Source: a bacterium (GTDB lineage Bacteria; Planctomycetota; UBA1135; UBA2386). Taken from it: a stretch of DNA of 5,507 nucleotides. The DNA is taken from contig DRKG01000525.1 of assembly GCA_011051855.1 (NCBI GenBank), forward strand, positions 1-5,507. Reading direction: 5' to 3'. Below are positions 1-5,507 of this stretch, piece by piece. The position numbers were made by a program, and so were the translations under genes. Within the stretch, counting starts at the first letter, position 1. Each line of letters starts with the position of its first letter. The notes below the pieces were generated by a model. The model did not search any database. It saw nothing but the letters and a program-made list of their open reading frames with translations, and was not told where the DNA came from.

Positions 1-2
1 CC

Positions 3-428
3 CCGAAGTCCCGCCTGCTGGCCGTCGATTTCGGCGGCGCGCGCACCGGCCTCGCCGCGACCGACTGGACCGGCACGATCGCCGTGCCGCTGCCGCGCAT
101 CGACAGCCGCGACCCGGCCGAAGTCGTCCGCCAGGTGCTCGCGGTGGCGGCCGAGCGCGACACCGAAGGCCTCGTCGTGGGCGTCCCCCTGGCCCTCGAC
201 GGCGGCGTCGGCGAACGTGCGCAGCGCACGCTCGAGTTCGTCGCCGCGCTGCGGGCCGCCACCGACCTCGACGTCGCGACCATCGACGAGAGCCACACCA
301 CCGACGAGGCCCACGAACGGCTCAAGGCGTTCGGCATGAAGGCCAAGCGACGCAAGGACTTCGCCGACAGCGTGGCGGCGCTGGTGATCCTCGAACGCTA
401 CCGCCAGCAGTTGCGGCCGCGGGCTTGA
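3..428 (+). CDS. ruvX: RuvX/YqgF-family Holliday-junction resolvase-like nuclease (5' end cut off)
   Basis: The reading frame is open from the window edge to a TGA at 426-428. It lacks a start, so the gene begins just upstream, probably only a few codons away because the first conserved strand (LLAVDFGGARTGLAATD) already lies near the edge. The family has an RNase H-like fold and is linked to 16S/pre-rRNA 5' processing and, by similarity, to Holliday-junction resolution in the cytoplasm. Visible hallmarks are the first acidic residue (Asp at 27-29), the GVPLALDGG loop that matches the family G-x-P-x-x-x-x-G segment, the second acidic block DESHTTDEA (from 285), and the closing FADSVAALVIL helix with the third acid (Asp at 366-368). 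The usual DER of motif 2 reads DES here, but the acidic residues are kept. The gene is convergent with rnpB, about 13 bp away. Family assignment is firm; the exact biochemical role in this host is not shown by the sequence. Confidence 0.9.
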   Translation, partial: PKSRLLAVDFGGARTGLAATDWTGTIAVPLPRIDSRDPAEVVRQVLAVAAERDTEGLVVGVPLALDGGVGERAQRTLEFVAALRAATDLDVATIDESHTTDEAHERLKAFGMKAKRRKDFADSVAALVILERYRQQLRPRA

Positions 429-441
429 GCCCTGCCGGGAA

Positions 442-808
442 TAGATGCCTGGTCCCCGTAAGCCGGGTTCTGGTGCCGCCCGTGGGCGGTGACGGCCATT
501 TCTCTAGGACCGCCCTCGCGGACGGCCGCCAACGACCTACCCGAGGATCTGGCGCGGGCCGCGCGATCCTCCTATTCGGTCTTCCTCCGGGTGGGGTTTG
601 CCGAGCCACCCCGCTCGCGCGGGGCGCGGTGGGCTCTTACCCCACCGTTTCACCCTTGCCGTCGCCCCTTGGGGCCGTCCGGCGGTCTGTTCTCTGTGGC
701 ACTTTCCCTGTTCTTGCGAACGGTGGGCGTTACCCACCACCCTGCCCTGTGGAGCCCGGACTTTCCTCCCGCGGCAGGTGCCGCCGGCGGCCGTCCAGGG
801 ACCAGGCG
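442..808 (-). ncRNA. rnpB: RNase P RNA (catalytic RNA of ribonuclease P), A-type
   Basis: This is the catalytic RNA that removes 5' leaders from precursor tRNAs, working with the RnpA protein. On the minus strand the conserved blocks occur in the right order: GGAGGAAAGTCCGGGCTCC (769-751, 5' P4 region), CACAGAGAACAGACCGCC near 690-673, GGTGAAACGGTGGGGTAAGA near 654-635, and AGAACCCGGCTTAC (471-458, 3' P4). The ends are set by a perfect 10-bp P1 helix pairing 807-798 (GCCTGGTCCC) with 456-447 (GGGACCAGGC). P2 follows as GACGGCC (795-789) with GGCCGTC (497-491). P3 is a small simple hairpin (GCGGC-ACCT-GCCGC). P15 is seven base pairs (571-565 with 549-543). The mature length, about 367 nt, fits the bacterial class; ends are good to a few bases. 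Oddity: the loop closed by P15 (564-550) contains no GGU, the element that normally pairs with the tRNA 3' CCA. Identity is certain; open frames across this stretch are not genes. Confidence 0.97.
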
Positions 809-813
809 CAGCC

Positions 814-842
814 ACCGTAGCGCTCGATGAACTCGACCGCAA
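814..842 (-). promoter_or_regulatory. candidate sigma-70-type promoter of rnpB
   Basis: On the minus strand TTGCGG (842-837) and TACGGT (819-814) are separated by exactly 17 bases. They sit so that a start 6-7 bases after the second box falls at about 808, where the P1 helix of the RNase P RNA begins. Each box matches the TTGACA/TATAAT consensus at only three of six positions, so the support comes from spacing and position rather than box quality. No transcript data are available here. Confidence 0.35.
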
Positions 843-991
843 ACCATGCACTGGCAACCATCCGCGGATTCCGCCCGAAAACCGGCGACGACTGCTTGCC
901 GATGGAGCAGATCGAGCTAGCTTGGAACAGGTCTCGCCGGAGCAGCCCCACGGGCCCTTGCTCCACCTCGTCCTGACATCTGAGTTCTGCA

Positions 992-1009
992 ACTTTGAGG
1001 TCGCAAAGT
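992..1009 (+). promoter_or_regulatory. ribosome binding site held in a small hairpin over the GTG start
   Basis: The bases GAGG (997-1000) lie seven bases before the GTG at 1008 and are the likely Shine-Dalgarno sequence, which supports the start chosen for the PEP-CTERM gene. ACTTTG (992-997) is complementary to CAAAGT (1004-1009), leaving a six-base loop AGGTCG. If one bulged A (991) is allowed, G989-C990 can also pair with G1010-C1011. The hairpin would put most of the Shine-Dalgarno in the loop and the start codon in the stem. Whether it forms or regulates translation is inference. Confidence 0.4.
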
Positions 1010-1343
1010 GCGACTCGCCACTCCACTCGCCGCCATCGTGATCGCCTTCGCCACCCTACCGGCGAGGGCACAGTCTGCACTCGAGGCCGGCAAGCTTGCC
1101 GAGCCTGCCACGCCGGTGCTCGACGCTTCGGATGTCGACGCGTCCGGATCGGACCGCGAGCCGGATCGAAGTGAACCAGGACTCGGTCGACCAGAGCTCG
1201 GCAATCCGCCGCAGCCCCCCCTCACCGACGGCTCGCAGCCGGTGCCGGAACCGAGCACTCTGCTGCTGGTCGGCAGCGGCTTGGTCGGAGTCGCGCTGTC
1301 GACGCGCTGGCGCCGACGCCGCACGCGGGTCGTCAGCGACTGA
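1008..1343 (+). CDS. small secreted protein with PEP-CTERM sorting signal
   Basis: The 111-aa product has the two-ended layout of exosortase substrates. Residues 1-21 form a Sec signal peptide: a short basic start (MRL), a hydrophobic core (AAIVIAFATL) and an A-R-A cleavage site before Q22. Residues 79-107 form the sorting tail: VPEPS, a hydrophobic segment (TLLLVGSGLVGVAL) and an arginine cluster (RWRRRRTR). In known members the tail is recognised by an exosortase in the inner membrane and the protein is exported to the surface or extracellular matrix. The mature part between them is only about 57 residues, rich in Pro, Asp, Glu, Ser and Gly, without cysteine or any domain I recognise, and probably disordered. 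The GTG start is chosen because GAGG lies seven bases upstream and the signal peptide follows at once. No exosortase gene is in the window. It ends 9 bp from the convergent kinase gene. The class is confident; the function is unknown. Confidence 0.85.
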   Translation: MRLATPLAAIVIAFATLPARAQSALEAGKLAEPATPVLDASDVDASGSDREPDRSEPGLGRPELGNPPQPPLTDGSQPVPEPSTLLLVGSGLVGVALSTRWRRRRTRVVSD

Positions 1344-1352
1344 TCCCGGCCG

Positions 1353-2096
1353 TCAGCCGAATCGAGGCTCGCGCGCCCCGATGCGCCGAGCTTTGTGGGC
1401 GATGGCAGACACCAGACGGCGCCGATCGCTGCGGCCCAGATCGGGCGCCCACTGCCGCAGGAACCGCAGCGCGAGGCGGCCCGGGACCGGCACCGGCGAC
1501 GAAGCCAGCAGGGACGCCAGGTCCTTGACCAACCAGCGCCGGCGGCGCCAGCGGGGCCGGAACACCCGTTCGACGTCGATCATCGCGACCGCGCCACTGG
1601 TGCGGGGATCCACGGCAAACAGGTGGGCCAGGTTGCAGTCGCGGTGCACGAGTCCCGCGCGGTGCAGGCGCCCGAGCGTCGGGGCGACCCGGTCGCAGAC
1701 GAACGCGAACCAGGTTTCGAGCCAGCCTTCGCGCGCGGCATCCAGCGCCCAGGCATCCAGCGACCGGCCGGCCAAAGCGCTCGTCACCACCATCGCCGTA
1801 CCACCGGCGGCAAGCCACGCGACCGGCGCCGGCACCTCCACCCCGACCATCGGCAGCAGGTGCAGCCAGCGCCACTCGGCGGCGGCGCGGCGGCGGCCCC
1901 CGCGGCCGGTGTGGCGCTTGGCGTAGAGCATCGTGTCCCCGCTGGCCGCCATCACCGTGCACCGCGACGGCACGCAGCGCACCGTCCAGCCGCACCGCCC
2001 GTACCAAAGCCCGCGCACGACCTCGGCATGTTCGCCCGCAACAATCGACAGTTCTCCGCTTTCTGGACGCGCAGGCTTGTTGCTGGCGTGCTTCAC
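1353..2096 (-). CDS. lipopolysaccharide kinase (Kdo kinase/WaaP-like, InaA family) homologue
   Basis: The 247-aa protein has a compact kinase fold of the type that phosphorylates LPS core sugars (Kdo or heptose) at the cytoplasmic face of the inner membrane. In order: a beta-rich N-terminus with the ATP-binding lysine in MLYAKRH (Lys60), a helix-C acid in AAAEWRW (Glu74), the catalytic loop LHRAGLVHRDCNLAHLF (Asp153, with His158 at the place of the usual Asn, as in the WaaP/Kdo kinase group), the metal-binding MIDVERV (Asp174), and the family signature RRRRWLVKDLASLLAS (about 184-199). The C-terminal part is basic. A GTG start at 2096 is chosen because AGGAA lies ten bases upstream and it keeps the full N-terminal lobe; the next Met (residue 49) would delete part of it. 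It is divergent from gdhA and convergent with the PEP-CTERM gene. Family is confident; the sugar acceptor cannot be told, and some relatives have non-LPS roles. Confidence 0.85.
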   Translation of the reverse strand: MKHASNKPARPESGELSIVAGEHAEVVRGLWYGRCGWTVRCVPSRCTVMAASGDTMLYAKRHTGRGGRRRAAAEWRWLHLLPMVGVEVPAPVAWLAAGGTAMVVTSALAGRSLDAWALDAAREGWLETWFAFVCDRVAPTLGRLHRAGLVHRDCNLAHLFAVDPRTSGAVAMIDVERVFRPRWRRRRWLVKDLASLLASSPVPVPGRLALRFLRQWAPDLGRSDRRRLVSAIAHKARRIGAREPRFG

Positions 2097-2108
2097 TACC
2101 CTTACGTT
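2080..2108 (+). promoter_or_regulatory. candidate gdhA promoter in the kinase/gdhA divergent gap
   Basis: TTGCTG (2080-2085) and TACGTT (2103-2108) are spaced by 17 bases on the plus strand, giving a predicted start near 2115 and a leader of about 33 bases. Both boxes match consensus at three of six positions. The candidate overlaps the GTG start and ribosome binding region of the opposite-strand kinase gene, so transcription of the two could interfere. This is a weak prediction based on spacing and position only. Confidence 0.22.
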
Positions 2109-2147
2109 CCTCGGCCTCGCAACGCCACGCAAGCGCCCTCTCCCGGC

Positions 2148-3410
2148 ATGAACCAGCAAGTCGCCAGCGAAGACAATCCCTATGCAGCGATGCAGGCCCG
2201 GCTCGACCTGGCCTCGGCGCGCCTCGGTCTGGAACCCAACCTCATCGCCATCCTGCGCACGTGTGAGCGCGAGATCACGATCAGCATGCCGGTCGTCATG
2301 GACGACGGCTCGGTGCAGGTGTTCGAAGGCTTCCGGGTGCAACACTCGACGGCACGCGGGCCCGCCAAGGGCGGCATCCGTTTCGCCATGAACGTCAACC
2401 GCGACGAGGTGCGCGCGCTGGCCGCGTGGATGACCTGGAAGTGCGCGGTCGTCAACGTGCCCTTCGGCGGCGGTAAGGGCGGTGTCGTCTGCGACCCGTT
2501 CAAGATGTCCAAGGGCGAACTCGAACGCGTCACGCGCCGCTACGTCACCGGCATCCTCGACATGCTCGGTCCCGACCGCGACGTGCCCGCACCGGACATG
2601 GGCACCGACGGTCAGGTGATGGCGTGGTTCATGGACACCTACTCGATGCACCGCCGCAGCTACCTGCCGGCGTCGGTGACCGGCAAGCCGATCGATCTGG
2701 GTGGTTCGCTCGGGCGCGTCGAGGCCACCGGCCGCGGCGTGATGCTCTGCGCACGCGAGGCGCTCAAGCACCTCGGCATGAACCCGAACGAGTGCACCGC
2801 CGCGATCCAGGGCGCTGGCAACGTCGGCCTGATCTCGGCCCTGCAACTGGCGCGCATCGGCGTCAAGGTGGTCGCGATCAGCGACGTGCACGGCGGCCTC
2901 TACAACAAGGACGGCCTCGACCTCGCCGGCCTCCGCAAGCACCTGAAGGTGCAGCGCAAGCTCGATGGCTTCCAGGACGGCGACCGCATCAGCAACAACG
3001 AGCTGCTCGAACTGCCGGTCGACATCCTGGTGCCGGCGGCGACCGAGAACGTGATCACCAGCCGCAACGCCGAGCGCATCCAGGCGCGCATCATCGTCGA
3101 AGGCGCCAACGGCCCGGTGACCGCCAACGCCGACAAGATCCTCGACGACAAGGGCACCTTCGTCGTGCCCGACATCCTCGCCAACGCGGGCGGCGTGACG
3201 GTCAGCTACTTCGAGTGGGTGCAGGACCGGATGTCGTTCTTCTGGACCCAGAAGGAGGTCGAGGAACGCATGGAGCACATCATGGTCGACTCGTTCGCCG
3301 CGACCGTCGACATGGCGCAGCGCTTCAAGGAATCGAACCGCATCGCCGCCTACATGCTCGGCGTCGACCGCGTGGCCGAGACCACCAGGATGCGCGGCAT
3401 CTACGCCTGA
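2148..3410 (+). CDS. gdhA: glutamate dehydrogenase (Glu/Leu/Phe/Val dehydrogenase family)
   Basis: This complete 420-aa cytoplasmic enzyme interconverts glutamate with 2-oxoglutarate and ammonium using a nicotinamide cofactor. The length is typical of the short, hexameric type. The substrate domain carries GPAKGGIRF (Lys74), MTWKCAVVNVPFGGGKGG (Lys98 and the catalytic Lys110) and VPAPDMGTD (Asp150, the second catalytic residue). The cofactor domain starts near GGSLGRVEATGRGV and has the Rossmann motif QGAGNVG (221-227) with an acidic residue at the end of the second strand (Asp246 in AISDVHGG), which suggests NAD+ rather than NADP+. Further blocks VPAATENVIT, VEGANGPVT and DILANAGGVTVSYFEWVQ are intact. 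The ATG at 2148 starts the conserved N-terminal helix; the bases before it show no clear Shine-Dalgarno site. It stands alone as a transcription unit, divergent from the kinase and convergent with arfB. Family certain; cofactor preference inferred. Confidence 0.96.
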   Translation: MNQQVASEDNPYAAMQARLDLASARLGLEPNLIAILRTCEREITISMPVVMDDGSVQVFEGFRVQHSTARGPAKGGIRFAMNVNRDEVRALAAWMTWKCAVVNVPFGGGKGGVVCDPFKMSKGELERVTRRYVTGILDMLGPDRDVPAPDMGTDGQVMAWFMDTYSMHRRSYLPASVTGKPIDLGGSLGRVEATGRGVMLCAREALKHLGMNPNECTAAIQGAGNVGLISALQLARIGVKVVAISDVHGGLYNKDGLDLAGLRKHLKVQRKLDGFQDGDRISNNELLELPVDILVPAATENVITSRNAERIQARIIVEGANGPVTANADKILDDKGTFVVPDILANAGGVTVSYFEWVQDRMSFFWTQKEVEERMEHIMVDSFAATVDMAQRFKESNRIAAYMLGVDRVAETTRMRGIYA

Positions 3411-3415
3411 CGGTT

Positions 3416-3443
3416 GCGTACCGAACCCGGTACAAAAAACAAC
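3416..3443 (+). repeat. left terminal inverted repeat of the 180-bp element
   Basis: This 28-base arm begins GCGTACCGAACCCGGTAC and ends in an A-rich tail. The inner dyad GTACCG/CGGTAC with an AACC loop is at 3418-3433. It pairs with 3568-3595; the single mismatch is in the A run (six A here, AAAGAA in the complement of the other arm). Confidence 0.85.
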
Positions 3444-3567
3444 CTATGCCCGCTCCGGTGATGCGCCCGCGTAGCGCACCCGGCATGGAAGGCGCCTGCC
3501 GACGACCGCGCATTGGAAGATGGCCCGGGGCGGCTGTTGCACCTGATTCGGCACGGACCGGACCGGA

Positions 3568-3595
3568 GTTGTTCTTTGTACCGGGTTCGGTACGC
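3568..3595 (-). repeat. right terminal inverted repeat of the 180-bp element
   Basis: Read on the minus strand this arm repeats the left arm with one base changed. Its dyad is at 3578-3593 with the loop GGTT on the plus strand. Similarity stops at 3595, one base before the hairpin that follows. Confidence 0.85.
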
Positions 3596-3596
3596 C

Positions 3597-3617
3597 CCCC
3601 TTCGTGCTTCGAAGGGG
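3597..3617 (-). terminator. hairpin directly after the arfB stop codon, without a U tract
   Basis: CCCCTTCG (3597-3604) and CGAAGGGG (3610-3617) form a perfect 8-bp stem around the five-base loop TGCTT. On the minus strand it follows the arfB TAA (3620-3618) with no spacer. Neither strand has a T run after it, so a classical intrinsic terminator is not met; it may stop transcription without a U tract, or protect the 3' end of the operon mRNA. Confidence 0.45.
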
Positions 3618-4041
<424 letters not shown>

Positions 4042-4070
<29 letters not shown>

Positions 4071-4965
4071 GCGCCGGTTGTTGCCGTTGGTGCCAGCCGT
4101 GCGCGAGCCAGGCAGCGCCGAGGGCCGCGTCACGCGGCGTGAGCACACGCGCTTCCAACCGGCAACCGAGAGCGGCCTGCAGCAGGCGCACGAGTCCCTC
4201 GCGAACCACGTCGCTGCCGCTGAGCACACCGCCGCCGAGCGCGACGCGCATGCCGTCCGTCGCCGGCCGGCCGACCGATCGCAGCGCGGCTTCGCCCAGC
4301 TCGACCAGTTGCCGCATGCCGTGCACCAGCACGTCGTGCGCGACCGCGTCGTCGGCGGCGAACTCGCGCAGCACCACCGGCAGCCGCGCGGCGACCTCGC
4401 GCGGGGGCAGCGATTGCGCCACCGCGCCGAGGCGCTCGGGCCCGGACGCCGCAAACGCAGCCGTCAACGCCGAGCGCAGAGAAGTATCGGGGCCGCGGCC
4501 GTCGACGGCCCGCACCACCGCGACGATCGCCCGCCGCACCAGGTCGTAACCGCTGCCTTCGTCCGAGAACATGAACCCGCGCCCGCCGACGCGGCGCAGC
4601 TCGCCGTGCGACCCGCGCGCGATCGCGAACGAGCCGGTGCCCGACCACAGCAAGAGGGCGGTCTCGTCGCGCAAGCCGGCGGCGGCCGCCGCCATCACGT
4701 CGCCGACGACCGCCACCGGGAAGTCGAACCCGAGTTCCGCCGGCAGGTCGCGGCAGAGCTGCGCGTCGGCGCCGGCGAGCGCCACCACACACGCCGTCGG
4801 CCGCTGTTCGGCCGCATCCCGCACCAACCGGCGAAGCCGTTCGGGAAGCTGCTCGCGGTCGACGGCCGGATGCACAGCGGGCGCATCGCCGCCGGGATGT
4901 GCAGAGGCCGGCCACCATTCGAAGCGCGCCTTACTGCCGCCGATGTCGAGCCCGAGGAACGCCAC
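4042..4965 (-). CDS. BadF/BadG-type sugar kinase, N-acetylglucosamine-kinase-like
   Basis: The 307-aa product is an ASKHA-fold ATP-dependent kinase. The first phosphate-binding motif is FLGLDIGGSKARFEWW (residues 3-18), the catalytic region is VVGDVMAAAAAG (Asp89), the second phosphate motif is LLLWSGTGSFAIARG (GTGS at 109-112), followed by GGRGFMFSDEGSGYDLVRRA, a region typical of the GlcNAc kinase branch, and a C-terminal adenosine motif RVALGGGVLSGSDVV. Known members phosphorylate N-acetylglucosamine or similar amino sugars, for example in cell-wall sugar recycling. The cysteine pattern of the benzoyl-CoA or hydroxyacyl-CoA dehydratase activators of the same superfamily is absent. A GTG at 4965 is used because the first strand begins there; only a weak CGGG precedes it, and a good GGGAGG lies too far upstream (23 bases). 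It follows the GT9 gene by 47 bases and overlaps arfB. The substrate is inferred from family resemblance. Confidence 0.8.
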
Positions 4966-5012
4966 GCACCCGAAGTTCGCGCGCCGCGCCTCCCGCGTCA
5001 ATGCGGAACCGC

Positions 5013-5507
5013 TCAGGCGAGCCAGCGCCGCACCGCGGCGAGCACGGCCTCGGGCTCGATCAACGCCTGGCAGTGCGGCTGGCGGTCGCAGCGCGGCAGG
5101 TAGCAGCACAGACACTCGAGATCCGGCGGCACGATCTTCTCTCCTCGGCCGTAGAGTTCGATCTCGGCCGCCGAAGTCGGACCGAACAGCACGACCGCGC
5201 GCTTCTTGCGGGCCGCGGCGACGTGCACTGCGAGCGAATCGCCGGTGACGACGACGCGGCAATGGTCGACCAACGCGGCGAAGCGGCTGAACGAGTTGTG
5301 GTTGCCGCCGTCGAACACCGGCAGCCCGTGGGCCGACGCAAGCAGGTCCTGGTGGCGCTGCTCCTCCTCGGGACCACCGAGCAACAGCACCGCGAGGCCC
5401 GCCTCGTGCGCCAAGTGCACGAACGAACGCTGGTGCGCGAGCGTCCACTGCTTGTAGAGCCAGCGGCCACCGGCGCCGGTGTTGAGGCCGACCAGTGGCC
5501 GACCGTC
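5013..5507 (-). CDS. glycosyltransferase family 9 (heptosyltransferase-like), C-terminal part; gene continues beyond the window
   Basis: The frame is open from the right edge to TGA at 5013-5015, giving 164 codons of the C-terminal half. GT9 enzymes transfer sugars such as heptose from ADP-sugars to LPS core acceptors on the cytoplasmic face of the inner membrane. Signs of the family: VGLNTGAGGRWLYKQW near the start of the nucleotide-binding domain, VLLLGGPEEEQRHQDL, VVVTGDSLAVHVAAARKK (the conserved G-D-S/T plus H-x-A-A block), AVVLFGPTSAAEIELYGRG, and a Cys-rich stretch near the end, LECLCCYLPRCDRQPHC, as in many GT9 proteins just before their last helix. It appears to lead a minus-strand operon with the sugar kinase and arfB. 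The acceptor and donor cannot be told from this part; the N-terminal acceptor domain is outside the window. Confidence 0.88.
   Translation of the reverse strand, partial: DGRPLVGLNTGAGGRWLYKQWTLAHQRSFVHLAHEAGLAVLLLGGPEEEQRHQDLLASAHGLPVFDGGNHNSFSRFAALVDHCRVVVTGDSLAVHVAAARKKRAVVLFGPTSAAEIELYGRGEKIVPPDLECLCCYLPRCDRQPHCQALIEPEAVLAAVRRWLA

Larger units (their letters stand above)
3416..3595. mobile_element. MITE-like element, 180 bp, with 28-bp terminal inverted repeats and no gene
   Basis: The sequence at 3416-3443 is the reverse complement of 3568-3595 with a single mismatch over 28 bases. Each arm holds its own dyad, GTACCG-4 bases-CGGTAC (3418-3433 and 3578-3593), so an arm can fold alone or pair with its partner. 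Pairing continues inward after a nine-base offset: TCCGGT (3454-3459) with ACCGGA (3562-3567). The arms contain an A-rich run (TACAAAAAACAAC), unlike the GC-rich surroundings. The 124-bp interior has no convincing gene. The element sits in the gdhA/arfB convergent gap, starting five bases after the gdhA stop. No target-site duplication is obvious, and I cannot name a family. It may be a miniature transposable element moved by an enzyme elsewhere, or a dispersed intergenic palindrome with a role in RNA 3' ends. Confidence 0.65.

Noticed and set aside
421..432. Palindrome GGGCTTGAGCCC over the ruvX stop as a terminator
   Set aside because: Only a four-to-five-base stem with no T run on either side; probably chance in GC-rich sequence.
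425..1041. Several open frames on both strands, 65 to 151 codons
   Set aside because: They overlie the RNase P RNA gene and its flank, have no recognisable protein features, and are expected in GC-rich DNA.
1395..2147. A 250-codon upstream extension of the gdhA frame
   Set aside because: It is antisense to the kinase gene and has low-complexity Arg/Ala/Pro/His content; glutamate dehydrogenase homology begins at the ATG at 2148.
2097..3278. Long minus-strand open frame opposite gdhA that runs into the kinase frame
   Set aside because: It mirrors gdhA codons and has a His/Val/Ala/Asp-rich shadow composition; the kinase fold only begins after the GTG at 2096.
3416..3443. Left repeat arm as an intrinsic terminator of gdhA
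   Set aside because: On the plus strand the dyad is followed by A residues, not T; the T run precedes the dyad on the other strand, which is the wrong order.

Overview
This is a GC-rich bacterial chromosomal window carrying six protein genes (two cut by the window edges) and one structural RNA gene. The host is a diderm (Gram-negative) bacterium. Evidence for this is a Kdo/WaaP-type lipopolysaccharide kinase homologue, a family 9 (heptosyltransferase-like) glycosyltransferase and a small secreted protein with a PEP-CTERM sorting tail. The phylum cannot be fixed from the sequence. PEP-CTERM proteins are known from Proteobacteria, Planctomycetota and Verrucomicrobiota. The RNase P RNA lacks the usual GGU in L15, which argues against an ordinary beta- or gammaproteobacterium.

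Layout. The 3' end of ruvX (plus strand, to 428) runs tail to tail into rnpB, the RNase P RNA gene (minus strand, about 808 to 442). After a short intergenic region comes a 111-aa PEP-CTERM protein (1008-1343, plus). It ends 9 bp from the convergent stop of a 247-aa LPS-kinase-like protein (1353-2096, minus). That kinase is divergent, across 51 bp, from a complete 420-aa glutamate dehydrogenase (2148-3410, plus). The space after gdhA is filled by a 180-bp element with 28-bp terminal inverted repeats (3416-3595) and an adjoining hairpin (3597-3617). A minus-strand operon then reads from the right edge: GT9 glycosyltransferase (partial), BadF/BadG-type sugar kinase (GlcNAc-kinase-like), and the ribosome-rescue hydrolase ArfB, whose start overlaps the kinase gene.

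How the genes relate. Most are housekeeping: genome maintenance (ruvX), tRNA maturation (rnpB), nitrogen/carbon exchange (gdhA) and ribosome rescue (arfB). The envelope theme (LPS kinase, GT9, sugar kinase, PEP-CTERM protein) is spread over several transcription units, so a shared pathway is only an inference. I see no new multi-gene system. The best leads are the inverted-repeat element between gdhA and arfB, the absence of the CCA-binding GGU in the RNase P RNA, and the very small orphan PEP-CTERM protein with a hairpin over its start.
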